Origin: Lentimicrobiaceae bacterium
GTDB lineage: Bacteria > Bacteroidota > Bacteroidia > Bacteroidales > F082
Assembly (NCBI GenBank): GCA_015061295.1
Contig: SUWU01000002.1
Location: 32,800-96,799, forward strand
DNA: 64,000 nucleotides
Reading direction: 5' to 3'
This document shows, piece after piece, positions 34,451 through 42,795 of the stretch (the stretch's first letter is position 1; each line of letters begins with the position of its first letter). A program made the translations under genes and the position numbers. The notes beneath the pieces are model-generated. The model was given only the letters and a program-made list of their open reading frames with translations, was not told the origin of the DNA and ran no database searches.

Positions 34451-35293
34451 ATGAACGTTTATAATTTCATCGTTGATATTCAACGTTTTGTAAAAGAAAA
34501 ACATAATTCAGGTCTTAAAGTAGGTTTCGTCCCTACGATGGGTGCCTTACACGAAGGGCATATTTCCTTGATAAATCGTGCTAAAAAAGAGAACGACATC
34601 GTGGTTTGTAGCGTCTTCGTAAACCCTATTCAGTTCAACAATCCTACAGACTTAGAGAAATATCCTCGCACTCCTGAGAAGGACATCACAAAACTTGAAC
34701 AGGCTGGCTGCGATGCTGTATTTATGCCTTCGGTAGAAGAGATGTATCCAAACAAGGTAGAAGACCATTACGATTTCGGCGATATTGAACACGTCATGGA
34801 AGGTGCCTGCCGTCCTGGTCATTTCAACGGTGTCGCTATCGTGGTGCGAAAACTCTTCGAAATCGTAAATCCCGACAGAGCTTACTTCGGAGAAAAAGAT
34901 TTTCAACAACTTGCAATCATCAAGAAGATGGTCAGAGACCTCAACATGAATCTTGAAATAGTGCCATGTCCTATCGTAAGAGAAAACGACGGACTCGCCA
35001 TGAGTTCGCGTAACGTCCGTCTCAACGAGACAGAACGCGCCATCGCTCCTAAAATCTTCGCCACTTTAAACGATGCCATCTCTAAAAAAGCTTCGATGAC
35101 TCCTGCCGAGATGAAAGAATACACTCTTGCCAAGTACGCAGAAATCAAGGAGTTTGAGGTTGAATATGTTGAAATCACCGATGAAACAAACCTTAAATCA
35201 TTAGAAAACTGGAACGAATGCGATCACGCACGTATCTTCGTGGCTCTTCAACTTGGTCCAGTCCGCTTAATAGATAACGTTAGAATCTTTTAA
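34451..35293 (+). CDS. panC: Pantothenate synthetase
   Basis: Condenses pantoate with beta-alanine using ATP to give pantothenate, the coenzyme A precursor. The nucleotidyltransferase signature is [15 protein letters not shown] (HxGH-type HEGH), with [29 protein letters not shown] and the KMSKS-like MSSRNVRL. 280 residues, normal. panD begins after one base, so the beta-alanine supplier and user are made together. panB is not in the window. Confidence 0.97.
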   Translation: MNVYNFIVDIQRFVKEKHNSGLKVGFVPTMGALHEGHISLINRAKKENDIVVCSVFVNPIQFNNPTDLEKYPRTPEKDITKLEQAGCDAVFMPSVEEMYPNKVEDHYDFGDIEHVMEGACRPGHFNGVAIVVRKLFEIVNPDRAYFGEKDFQQLAIIKKMVRDLNMNLEIVPCPIVRENDGLAMSSRNVRLNETERAIAPKIFATLNDAISKKASMTPAEMKEYTLAKYAEIKEFEVEYVEITDETNLKSLENWNECDHARIFVALQLGPVRLIDNVRIF

Positions 35294-35294
35294 T

Positions 35295-35639
35295 ATGAAT
35301 ATCGAAGTACTAAAATCTAAAATCCATCGCGCTACCGTAACTCAAGCCGACCTTAATTACATCGGCAGTATTACTATTGACGAAGACTTGTTAGACGCAG
35401 CTAATATCATTGAAAACGAACGCGTTGATATTTACAACATCACTAATGGCGAACGTCTTTGCACCTATGCCATAAAAGGTGAACGCGGCTCTGGTGTCAT
35501 CGGAATAAATGGCGCTGCAGCCCATAAAGTAAATGTAGGCGACTTGGTAATAATCGTTTCTTACTGCTCAATGGATTTCGAAGAAGCTAAGAAACATAAG
35601 CCTTCTATCGTTTTCCCTGATAAAAACAATAAAATATAA
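35295..35639 (+). CDS. panD: Aspartate 1-decarboxylase
   Basis: Pyruvoyl-dependent enzyme making beta-alanine from aspartate for pantothenate. The self-processing site is Gly24-Ser25 in [10 protein letters not shown], the serine becoming the pyruvoyl group. The [14 protein letters not shown] segment and the [11 protein letters not shown] strand are typical. 114 residues, complete. Confidence 0.97.
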   Translation: MNIEVLKSKIHRATVTQADLNYIGSITIDEDLLDAANIIENERVDIYNITNGERLCTYAIKGERGSGVIGINGAAAHKVNVGDLVIIVSYCSMDFEEAKKHKPSIVFPDKNNKI

Positions 35640-35643
35640 AGCA

Positions 35644-36663
35644 TTGAATAAGAAGGTCTCCAACGCATTAACATACATCTTTTTCCTCTCATTGGGGATT
35701 CTTCTTCTTTGGCTTTGCTTTAGAAAAATCGAGTTTTCACAAGTAATAGATTACGTCAAGACAGCCAAATATTCCTGGATGATTATCAGTCTTGTCTGCT
35801 TAGGAATTTCATTATTCTTCAGAGCCTTACGATGGAATATCTTGATAGAATCGTTAGGATATAAGACAAGAGTCTCAACAACTTACGAATCAGTTCTTAT
35901 AGCTTATTTCGCCAACACTGTCTTCCCTCGTCTCGGCGAAGTGACACGTTGCGGCACCCTGACAAAAAAAGAAAATATTCCCTTCGACAAATCCTTTGGA
36001 ACCGTTATCTCAGAACGTGTCCTCGATTTAGTAGTGTTATTTGCAATGGCATTGTTAGTCATTCTCTTTCAATGGAATTTACTCGGAAGCCTCATCACCT
36101 CATGGCTAAATCCTTTAATTGAAAAGATTACAGACAACGTTGTCTTAGGTTCTGTAACAATCATTGTAGCGATAGCATTGTTCATAGCTATTATATTCGT
36201 TATCAAGAGAAATAAACAAAGATTATCTCAAAATAAATTATACAAAAAAATCACCTCATTATGGGAAGGCTTCGTTGATGGAGTGAAGTCGATTTTCACG
36301 ATAAAGAAGAAAGGTCTGTTTATCGTCTATACACTGCTGATATGGGGTTTCTACGTTGTTATGACATGGCTGCCATTCTACATGCTTCCTGAGACATCAC
36401 ATCTCGGTTTGACAGAAGCAGTGACTTTGTTAGGGCTCGCCACCTTGGGTGTCGTGGCTCCAGTACCAGGCGGAATGGGCGTATATCATTTTATAGGAAT
36501 ATTGCTGCTCAACGGTTTCTACGGAATCTCCGAGTCAGCAGCAGTTTCTTTCGTCACAATAAATCATACAAGTCAAATGATATTTTACTTGGTGACAGGT
36601 GTAATAGCTTACGTCATTATGTTCTTTGTTGACAGAAGAGAAGCGATGAATAATGAACAATGA
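35644..36663 (+). CDS. YbhN/UPF0104 family membrane protein (LPG synthase TM-like)
   Basis: Polytopic inner-membrane protein with about eight hydrophobic helices, of the lysylphosphatidylglycerol synthase transmembrane (flippase-like) superfamily. Conserved patterns include FFRALRWNILIESLGY, YFANTVFPRLGEVTRCGTL and GVVAPVPGGMGVYHF. Function in Bacteroidota is unknown; lipid flipping is inferred from the superfamily. The start is TTG, the only in-frame initiator after the panD stop four bases upstream. The last residues (MNNEQ) and the stop codon are made by the first units of a heptamer repeat array. Confidence 0.88.
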   Translation: MNKKVSNALTYIFFLSLGILLLWLCFRKIEFSQVIDYVKTAKYSWMIISLVCLGISLFFRALRWNILIESLGYKTRVSTTYESVLIAYFANTVFPRLGEVTRCGTLTKKENIPFDKSFGTVISERVLDLVVLFAMALLVILFQWNLLGSLITSWLNPLIEKITDNVVLGSVTIIVAIALFIAIIFVIKRNKQRLSQNKLYKKITSLWEGFVDGVKSIFTIKKKGLFIVYTLLIWGFYVVMTWLPFYMLPETSHLGLTEAVTLLGLATLGVVAPVPGGMGVYHFIGILLLNGFYGISESAAVSFVTINHTSQMIFYLVTGVIAYVIMFFVDRREAMNNEQ

Positions 36664-36728
36664 ATAATGAACAATGAACAATGAATAATGAAGAATGAAG
36701 AATGTATAATGAAGAATGTATAATGAAT
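36645..36728 (+). repeat. Heptamer tandem array A (AATGWAN x 12)
   Basis: Exactly 12 uninterrupted 7-base units, mostly AATGAAC, AATGAAT, AATGAAG or AATGTAT (the first is GATGAAT). It starts inside the YbhN-like gene and supplies its TGA stop. Similar arrays lie after queA and truB, always in the direction of the upstream gene. The opposite strand is free of stops and yields a false ORF. Confidence 0.93.
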
Positions 36729-36786
36729 AGTAGATTACTTCATAGTAACGAAAAATCATCTTTTCGTTAAAAAATTTCAAAAACCT

Positions 36787-36818
36787 CTTGACAAAACTTC
36801 ATTCATGTATTATATTTG
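36787..36818 (+). promoter_or_regulatory. Promoter for queA
   Basis: A -33-like CTTG (36787-36790) and a -7 TATATTTG (36811-36818), 20 bases apart, fit the Bacteroidota consensus. It lies 38 bases before the queA ATG and after heptamer array A. Confidence 0.6.
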
Positions 36819-36856
36819 TGACTTTTGTGAAAAAGCATTACAAAATCATAATATAA

Positions 36857-37906
36857 ATGAAGTTATCGCAATTTAAATTTAACCTTCCTGCAAACCTCAT
36901 CGCGAGTTATCCTGCGAAGAACAGAGATGAAGCTCGTTTGATGGTTGTCAATCGTAGAGATGGTTCTATCGAACATCGTATCTTTAAAGACATCTTAGAT
37001 TACGTCAATGCAGGCGACGTTTTCGTTCTTAACAACACCAAAGTCTTCCCAGCACGTCTTTATGGCGAGAAGGAAAAGACCGGAGCTAAGATTGAAGTTA
37101 TGTTGCTTCGAGAACTTAATCATGAAAGTCGTCTTTGGGATGTCCTCGTCGATCCAGCCCGTAAGATTCGTATCGGCAACAAGTTATATTTCGGTGAAAA
37201 TGACGAACTCGTAGCTGAAGTCATTGACAACACCACATCGCGCGGAAGAACATTACGTTTCTTGTTCGATGGCACACACGAAGAATTTAAGAAGACTATT
37301 ACCGATCTCGGCAATACGCCGCTTCCTCCAGAGATAGCTCGTCCCGTTGAGCCAGAAGATGCAGAGAATTATCAAACTGTCTTTGCCAGATGCGAAGGTG
37401 CCGTAGCAGCTCCAACAGCTGGTATGCACTTCAGCAAATCGCTCATGAAACACCTCGAACTTCGTGATGTCACATTCGCAGAACTTACGCTTCACACAGG
37501 CGTGGGCAACTTCCGCGACATCGAAGTAGAAGACCTCACCAAACATAAAACAGACTCAGAAGAGATGGAGATAACTCAAGAGGCTTGTGACATCATCAAT
37601 GAAGCTAAAGCTCAACGTTGTAAAGTGTTTGCCGTTGGAACAACAACACTAAAAGCTATGGAGACTGCCGTGACTATCACAGGACAGATAACACCTTTCA
37701 AAGGATGGACTAATAAATTCATCTTCCCTCACTATGACTTCAACACAGCCGATGCTCTTATCACCAACTTCCACCTTCCTAAGTCGCCAATGATGATGGA
37801 AGTAGCAGCTTTTGCAGGCTATGAACTTCTCATGGAAGCATATAAAGTGGCTGTTGAAGAGAAATATAATTTCTTTACATATGGAGATGCAATGCTCATT
37901 TTGTAA
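36857..37906 (+). CDS. queA: S-adenosylmethionine:tRNA ribosyltransferase-isomerase
   Basis: Transfers and isomerises the ribose of SAM onto 7-aminomethyl-7-deazaguanine in tRNA, giving epoxyqueuosine at the wobble position. Typical segments are [23 protein letters not shown] at the start, [51 protein letters not shown] and the C-terminal [18 protein letters not shown] and FTYGDAMLI. 349 residues, complete. It stands alone with its own promoter; its stop codon abuts heptamer array B. Confidence 0.97.
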   Translation: MKLSQFKFNLPANLIASYPAKNRDEARLMVVNRRDGSIEHRIFKDILDYVNAGDVFVLNNTKVFPARLYGEKEKTGAKIEVMLLRELNHESRLWDVLVDPARKIRIGNKLYFGENDELVAEVIDNTTSRGRTLRFLFDGTHEEFKKTITDLGNTPLPPEIARPVEPEDAENYQTVFARCEGAVAAPTAGMHFSKSLMKHLELRDVTFAELTLHTGVGNFRDIEVEDLTKHKTDSEEMEITQEACDIINEAKAQRCKVFAVGTTTLKAMETAVTITGQITPFKGWTNKFIFPHYDFNTADALITNFHLPKSPMMMEVAAFAGYELLMEAYKVAVEEKYNFFTYGDAMLIL

Positions 37907-37960
37907 TGTACAATGTATAATGTACAATGAAGAATGAACAATGTATAATGAAGAATAAAT
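37905..37960 (+). repeat. Heptamer tandem array B (AATGWAN x 8)
   Basis: Eight 7-base units (AATGTAC, AATGTAT, AATGAAG, AATGAAC and others, the last degenerate AATAAAT) begin at the second base of the queA stop codon. It is followed 20 bases later by the TTGTTGAC octamer array. Confidence 0.92.
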
Positions 37961-37980
37961 GATTAAAAATTGATAATTAC

Positions 37981-38012
37981 TTGTTGACTTGTTGACTCGT
38001 TGACTTGTTGAC
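37981..38012 (+). repeat. Octamer tandem array (TTGTTGAC x 4)
   Basis: Four 8-base units (TTGTTGAC three times and TCGTTGAC once) end 14 bases before the glyS ATG. Related, less regular copies lie near 34129, 34310, 59494 and 61693-61715. Confidence 0.9.
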
Positions 38013-38026
38013 TTAAAAAAAAGAAC

Positions 38027-39550
38027 ATGAATCAAGAAGAATTTTTCAAGAAGATAACGTCTCACGCTAAGGAATATGGCTTTGTATTTCCTTCGAGTGA
38101 TATTTATGACGGTCTCTCCGCCGTCTATGACTACGGTCAGAATGGAGTGGAATTAAAGAATAACATTCGCCAATATTGGTGGAAGGCGATGGTGCAGATG
38201 CACGAAAATATCGTTGGTGTAGATGCTGCGATTTTCATGCATCCTACAGTATGGAAGGCATCAGGTCACGTCGATGCATTCAACGACCCTATGATAGATA
38301 ATAAAGATAGTAAGAAACGCTATCGTGCCGACGTGCTCGTAGAAGATTATATCGCTAAGATTGAAGATAAAATCAACAAAGAAGTCGAGAAGGCAAAGAA
38401 ACGTTTCGGCGATGCTTTCGACAAAGAACAATTCGTATCTACCAACGCCCGCGTGCTCGGCTATAAACAAGAGATAGAAGACATCAGTCATCGTCTCTAC
38501 AGCCTTATGGAAGCTAACGACCTCGCTGGCATCAAGCAACTCATAGAAGACCTCGGCATCGTATGTCCTATCTCTGGCTCACGCAACTGGACCGACGTAC
38601 GTCAGTTTAACCTCATGTTCGCCACTCAGATGGGTTCGCTCGCCGAAGGTGCTAATGAGATTTATCTACGTCCAGAGACAGCTCAAGGTATCTTCGTCAA
38701 CTATCTTAACATCCAAAAGACAGGTAGAATGAAAGTCCCTTTCGGTATCGCTCAGACAGGTAAAGCTTTCCGCAACGAGATAGTAGCTCGTCAGTTTATA
38801 TTCAGAATGAGAGAGTTTGAACAGATGGAAATGCAGTTCTTCGTACGCCCTGGTACCGAGTTAGAGTGGTTCAAACACTGGAAAGAAGAACGTCTCAGAT
38901 GGCACCTCTCACTCGGTATCCCTGCTGAGAAATATCGCTACCACGATCATGAGAAACTTGCTCATTATGCCAACGCAGCTACCGACATCGAATTTGAATT
39001 TCCATTTGGATTTAAAGAACTTGAAGGTATCCACAGCCGCACCGACTTCGACCTTGGCTCACATTCTAAATTCTCAGGCAAAAAACTTCAATACTTCGAC
39101 CCAGAGACTAACGAGAGTTATATCCCATACGTCATAGAGACTTCTATCGGCTTAGACCGTATGTTCCTCGCCATGTTGAGTCATGCTTATACAGAAGAGA
39201 AACTTGAAGATGGCTCGGAACGCGTGGTGATGAAATTCCCAGCAGCTCTCGCTCCTTACAAAGTAGCTATCCTCCCTCTCGTAAAGAAAGACGGATTGCC
39301 AGAGAAAGCACGCGAGATCATGGATCAACTCATGCCTGACTTTATGTGTCAATATGAAGAAAAAGATTCTATCGGAAAACGTTATAGAAGACAGGATGCC
39401 ATAGGAACTCCTTTATGCGTCACAATCGACAACCAGACTTTGGAAGATAACACTGTTACAGTCCGCGACCGCGACACCATGGAACAGGTCAGAGTCAATG
39501 CCGATGAACTTTATAATATCATAAGAAACAAGATCGCTCCTAAGAGATAA
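38027..39550 (+). CDS. glyS: Glycyl-tRNA synthetase (class II, single-chain dimer type)
   Basis: Charges tRNA-Gly. This is the alpha2-type enzyme homologous to the archaeal/eukaryotic form rather than the alpha2-beta2 type. Class II motifs are visible: LRPETAQGIFVNYLNI, GKAFRNEIVARQFIFRMREFEQMEMQFF (motif 2) and TSIGLDRMFLAMLSHAY (motif 3). The C-terminal anticodon-binding domain starts near APYKVAILPLVKK. 507 residues. It follows the octamer array and is closed by a strong hairpin. Confidence 0.96.
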   Translation: MNQEEFFKKITSHAKEYGFVFPSSDIYDGLSAVYDYGQNGVELKNNIRQYWWKAMVQMHENIVGVDAAIFMHPTVWKASGHVDAFNDPMIDNKDSKKRYRADVLVEDYIAKIEDKINKEVEKAKKRFGDAFDKEQFVSTNARVLGYKQEIEDISHRLYSLMEANDLAGIKQLIEDLGIVCPISGSRNWTDVRQFNLMFATQMGSLAEGANEIYLRPETAQGIFVNYLNIQKTGRMKVPFGIAQTGKAFRNEIVARQFIFRMREFEQMEMQFFVRPGTELEWFKHWKEERLRWHLSLGIPAEKYRYHDHEKLAHYANAATDIEFEFPFGFKELEGIHSRTDFDLGSHSKFSGKKLQYFDPETNESYIPYVIETSIGLDRMFLAMLSHAYTEEKLEDGSERVVMKFPAALAPYKVAILPLVKKDGLPEKAREIMDQLMPDFMCQYEEKDSIGKRYRRQDAIGTPLCVTIDNQTLEDNTVTVRDRDTMEQVRVNADELYNIIRNKIAPKR

Positions 39551-39561
39551 GAGAGTGTAAT

Positions 39562-39606
39562 AAAAAAAGCTGTCTAACAAACAATAGTTAGGCAGCTTTT
39601 TTTATT
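39562..39606. terminator. Bidirectional terminator between glyS and the T9SS cargo gene
   Basis: GCTGTCTAAC / GTTAGGCAGC stem (one G-U) with an 8-base loop, an A-run on the left and a T-run on the right. It serves glyS (plus) and the convergent 1048-aa gene (minus). Confidence 0.9.
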
Positions 39607-39637
39607 TTTAGATACATCTAAGTATCTTCACTGAACA

Positions 39638-42600
39638 TCATTTCTTAACAAAACGATTGATAATTTCACGATCTTCTGTTCTGACTTTGAGAATGTAAAC
39701 ACCAGCTTCAAATTCAGAGACATTCAATTGTACATTATTCGCAGTACATTGTTCATTATAGACCATTACACCTGTTATAGTATAGATACTTATTTCTTCG
39801 ATGTTGTTACCGTTTTCGATGAAGAGGACATCGTTAACAGGGTTAGGATACATATTTATTGAGGAAGCGAGTTCTTCTATTCCATCAGGCTCTGTTGTAG
39901 CACATGCTTCCTCCGACTCCTCAGAATAATCTGTTATATAACCTTCATCATCGATACCTGTAATAGAGACTACAGTGAAGCAGTACTCTGTTTCAGGAGT
40001 CATTTGTTCGAGGTCAACAGATGTGTTATAAGTTCCTCCGAGGTATTCACCGAAAAGGAATATACCATATGCCAATGCGCCATCGACAGGATCCCACGAT
40101 AGTGTCATTGTATATGGACCTGTCGCTACAGCTGTAACATTTGTTGGAGGTCCTACGGTTTTAGGAGTCTCAAAACTACTTTGAGCCGACCAATCAGTTA
40201 TACGATCGACGGTACAATAAGCGCGTACATTCCATAAGTATGTCACGCCTTCTTCGAGTTCGTTAAGAACGAGAAGTGGCTCTTCAATATTTTCTATAGT
40301 ATTCCATGTTGTTGAGTTACCATCACGGTATCTTACTTCCCAAGAGAGATGTTCCTCATTACCATCCCAAGAAAGAGTCACTATTCCTTCTTCCAAGAAC
40401 AATGTCACATCTGACAAGAGATTAGTAGGAGCATCACATTCAGGCCATGCCGCTGTTGTAAAAGTAACTACCTCCGACCAGTAGGAATAGTCATTCTCTG
40501 CTGCTATGCCACGTACTTTCACCTGATACTCTGTTTCTGCTTCGAGGTCAGAGAACGTAACCTCTGTAGCACCTTCAACAACTTGAGTGGTAAATTCCTC
40601 TCCACTCTTAGCAAATGCCACTTCATAATTCTCTTGAGCGCCACGCCATGATATATTTGCAGATATATGTGTAACGTCTTCAACTTTAACTATTGGAGTC
40701 TCAGGGATCTCACGACCTTCAATTGCGATATTGTCGATAACGAGTATTCCTGGCACGAAGGCTGTACTGAACAAATGCCAATGGATACGGATCCATATTT
40801 TTTGTCCTTCATATTGCGCCAACTCACCTTCAAAAGCGACAAAAGTCTTATCCTCATAAGAGAACTGAGGATGATCTTCTGGAGTAAATGTCGCTATATC
40901 TTCAAATATTTCACCATCGGTACTAATTTGTACGGCAAACACATCACCCTCAGCCCATTCGTTATAAGCATCGGTAGCAAAACGTGAAGGCTGATAATAC
41001 ATGGTATAATCGAATTTTACAACAGCGTCACGCTGATCGACCATGATAGGGCAGCTTGTCAGTTGGTTTATGATACCATTTTCTGCATCTTTACGGGTTT
41101 CCTTGCACCAGATGACATAAGGGTTTTCTTCTGATGTATAACCTGTTACTGAGTTAGGGACTTCAAATCTATCTTCTTCATTCTTTGTCCAGCCAGCAGG
41201 GAGTCCATATGTCTTGGCAGCGGACAAGTCCAAAGAATAAGGAAGATGAGCTGTGGTAGCGGCATCGGCAGATAATTTATCTGATGAATAACCATAGACT
41301 GGGTCGTAGCTATAAGCCTCAAAGAAATAACCTTTTGAATGTTCAAGTCCTGTTATCTCTATATTTTCAACGGCATCGCCGAAATAGGCGACGAAGCCTC
41401 CTCCATCTATTTCTTGTCCTGCCACATACTCGCCATAGAGTTCCCCGATAAGAGGATAATCTCCGTAGTTGTCACGCACTAACTCTGTGTTATAAACCAC
41501 GAGAACTTTATTGTCGGCAGCGTTGGCACTAAGGTTTATGACAGCTGTTGAATCACCTACTTCAACAAACTCAAACAATGTTGCAGCTGCAGGATTGGTA
41601 TATGTCACCACGGTAGGAGGATTTACGGTATTGTATAGAGGACCGTTGGCACCATAAGCGTTAACAGCATATACTGCGAATGTATAATCTGTAGCACTTG
41701 GAAGATCCCACAATTCAAATTCAAACACATCATCATAATCCCATGATTCATAGTACTCAACAACGACAGCATCACCAACATTATCTCCAGGGGAATATGA
41801 AGTCTTGTCGATAGGAGTTGATGTGATTTCTGTTCCCTCCTGATAGATCAAGAGATATGTATCAACACCTTCAACAGCAGTAAATGAGCCTGTCAACTGA
41901 GTAGAATATTGATTAACGATTAAATTCATTGGTTGTACTTCTGGAGTGACCACATCATCTGGTTCTGTAAGTTTAAATGTTGTACCGTCTAAGATATTAT
42001 AATCTAAGTAAAAATCGTTTGAGGTAGCGTTTTCAGGATACCACTCATTTAGTTCGCCAGCGAACACTCTTGTGGCATCATCGCCTTCACCTTTAACACC
42101 AATAGTGGCGTTGGTACTATATGTCTCTGTGTTACCTTCATCGTCAATACCCACAAAAGCCTCATCAGCACCATTGACAACAAGTTCTATCTCGTTGCTT
42201 CCTTCATACAGACGGAACTGAATATCGAAGAAGTAGGCTTCTATCCCCCAAAATCCTTGAAGAAATCCTAAGTTATCAAACTCTACTGTAAGAACACGAT
42301 TTGGAGCTTCACCTTCTGTCTTATAACTGATGATAGTTTCATCGTTACATATATTACCACGGTTGCCAACAAAACCAATGAGGTTGTTTCCACTTCCGCT
42401 TGAGAATGTATATCTACCATCAGTATATAATGTCACAGTCTCATCACCTAAGTAAATAACTCCGTTGGTAGCAATACCAAAAGATGAGAACATCTTCTCA
42501 TTGAATTTAAAATCGAAACCAATAGGGAATCCCTCTGCTGTTATCTCTTCATCGAAGATACCAGAAGGTAATATCAATTTTTCATTGAAGTTGTTAACAG

Positions 42601-42784
42601 GATCACCCCAATCATCATAGGTAGTTTGGAACAATTCGTTTGTTCCTAAAGCCACTGTAGTACCATCTGTTATTGGAGTGTAGCTACCCTCGTTGATTGA
42701 GAGTCCATAACCATAGATAGCTTGCGCATTTGCCGACATGGTCACACATAGAACCACGACGAACGATAATAAAAACTTTTTCAT
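39638..42784 (-). CDS. Large T9SS cargo protein with fibronectin type III-like domains
   Basis: Predicted secreted or surface protein of 1048 residues. Signal peptide 1-20 (VVVLCVTMSANAQ). An N-terminal beta-rich region (about 25-270, containing a GFDFKFNEKMFSSFGIATNGVIYLG pattern) is followed by several Fn3-like repeats, clearest at about 690-780 (ISANISWRGAQENYEVAFAK), 785-875 (LSWDGNEEHLSWEVRYRDG) and 880-970 (TLSWDPVDGALAYGIFLF). A laminin-G/MAM-like segment (ITSCPIMVDQRDAVVKFDYTMYY) lies near 580-690. The last ~75 residues (INMYPNPVNDVLFIEN to INRFVKK) are a type A T9SS sorting domain. No enzyme motif is seen; adhesion or binding is likely. First gene downstream in a minus-strand group of three cargo genes (11-base gaps). 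Confidence 0.88.
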   Translation of the reverse strand: MKKFLLSFVVVLCVTMSANAQAIYGYGLSINEGSYTPITDGTTVALGTNELFQTTYDDWGDPVNNFNEKLILPSGIFDEEITAEGFPIGFDFKFNEKMFSSFGIATNGVIYLGDETVTLYTDGRYTFSSGSGNNLIGFVGNRGNICNDETIISYKTEGEAPNRVLTVEFDNLGFLQGFWGIEAYFFDIQFRLYEGSNEIELVVNGADEAFVGIDDEGNTETYSTNATIGVKGEGDDATRVFAGELNEWYPENATSNDFYLDYNILDGTTFKLTEPDDVVTPEVQPMNLIVNQYSTQLTGSFTAVEGVDTYLLIYQEGTEITSTPIDKTSYSPGDNVGDAVVVEYYESWDYDDVFEFELWDLPSATDYTFAVYAVNAYGANGPLYNTVNPPTVVTYTNPAAATLFEFVEVGDSTAVINLSANAADNKVLVVYNTELVRDNYGDYPLIGELYGEYVAGQEIDGGGFVAYFGDAVENIEITGLEHSKGYFFEAYSYDPVYGYSSDKLSADAATTAHLPYSLDLSAAKTYGLPAGWTKNEEDRFEVPNSVTGYTSEENPYVIWCKETRKDAENGIINQLTSCPIMVDQRDAVVKFDYTMYYQPSRFATDAYNEWAEGDVFAVQISTDGEIFEDIATFTPEDHPQFSYEDKTFVAFEGELAQYEGQKIWIRIHWHLFSTAFVPGILVIDNIAIEGREIPETPIVKVEDVTHISANISWRGAQENYEVAFAKSGEEFTTQVVEGATEVTFSDLEAETEYQVKVRGIAAENDYSYWSEVVTFTTAAWPECDAPTNLLSDVTLFLEEGIVTLSWDGNEEHLSWEVRYRDGNSTTWNTIENIEEPLLVLNELEEGVTYLWNVRAYCTVDRITDWSAQSSFETPKTVGPPTNVTAVATGPYTMTLSWDPVDGALAYGIFLFGEYLGGTYNTSVDLEQMTPETEYCFTVVSITGIDDEGYITDYSEESEEACATTEPDGIEELASSINMYPNPVNDVLFIENGNNIEEISIYTITGVMVYNEQCTANNVQLNVSEFEAGVYILKVRTEDREIINRFVKK

Positions 42785-42795
42785 AGGCTGAAAAT

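Noticed and set aside
36535-36780. Minus-strand ORF of 81 aa with repeated HYSLFIVHYSLFI
   Set aside because: It is the stop-free reverse strand of heptamer array A. The 7-base period gives a 7-residue peptide repeat, with no other support for coding.
36645-38012. CRISPR-like array
   Set aside because: Units of 7 and 8 bases without spacers are simple tandem repeats; no cas genes in the window.
37649-38065. Minus-strand 138-aa ORF over the queA end and repeats
   Set aside because: Reverse strand of queA plus the heptamer and octamer arrays; the repeated SSLYIVHSSLYIIH stretch is repeat-derived.
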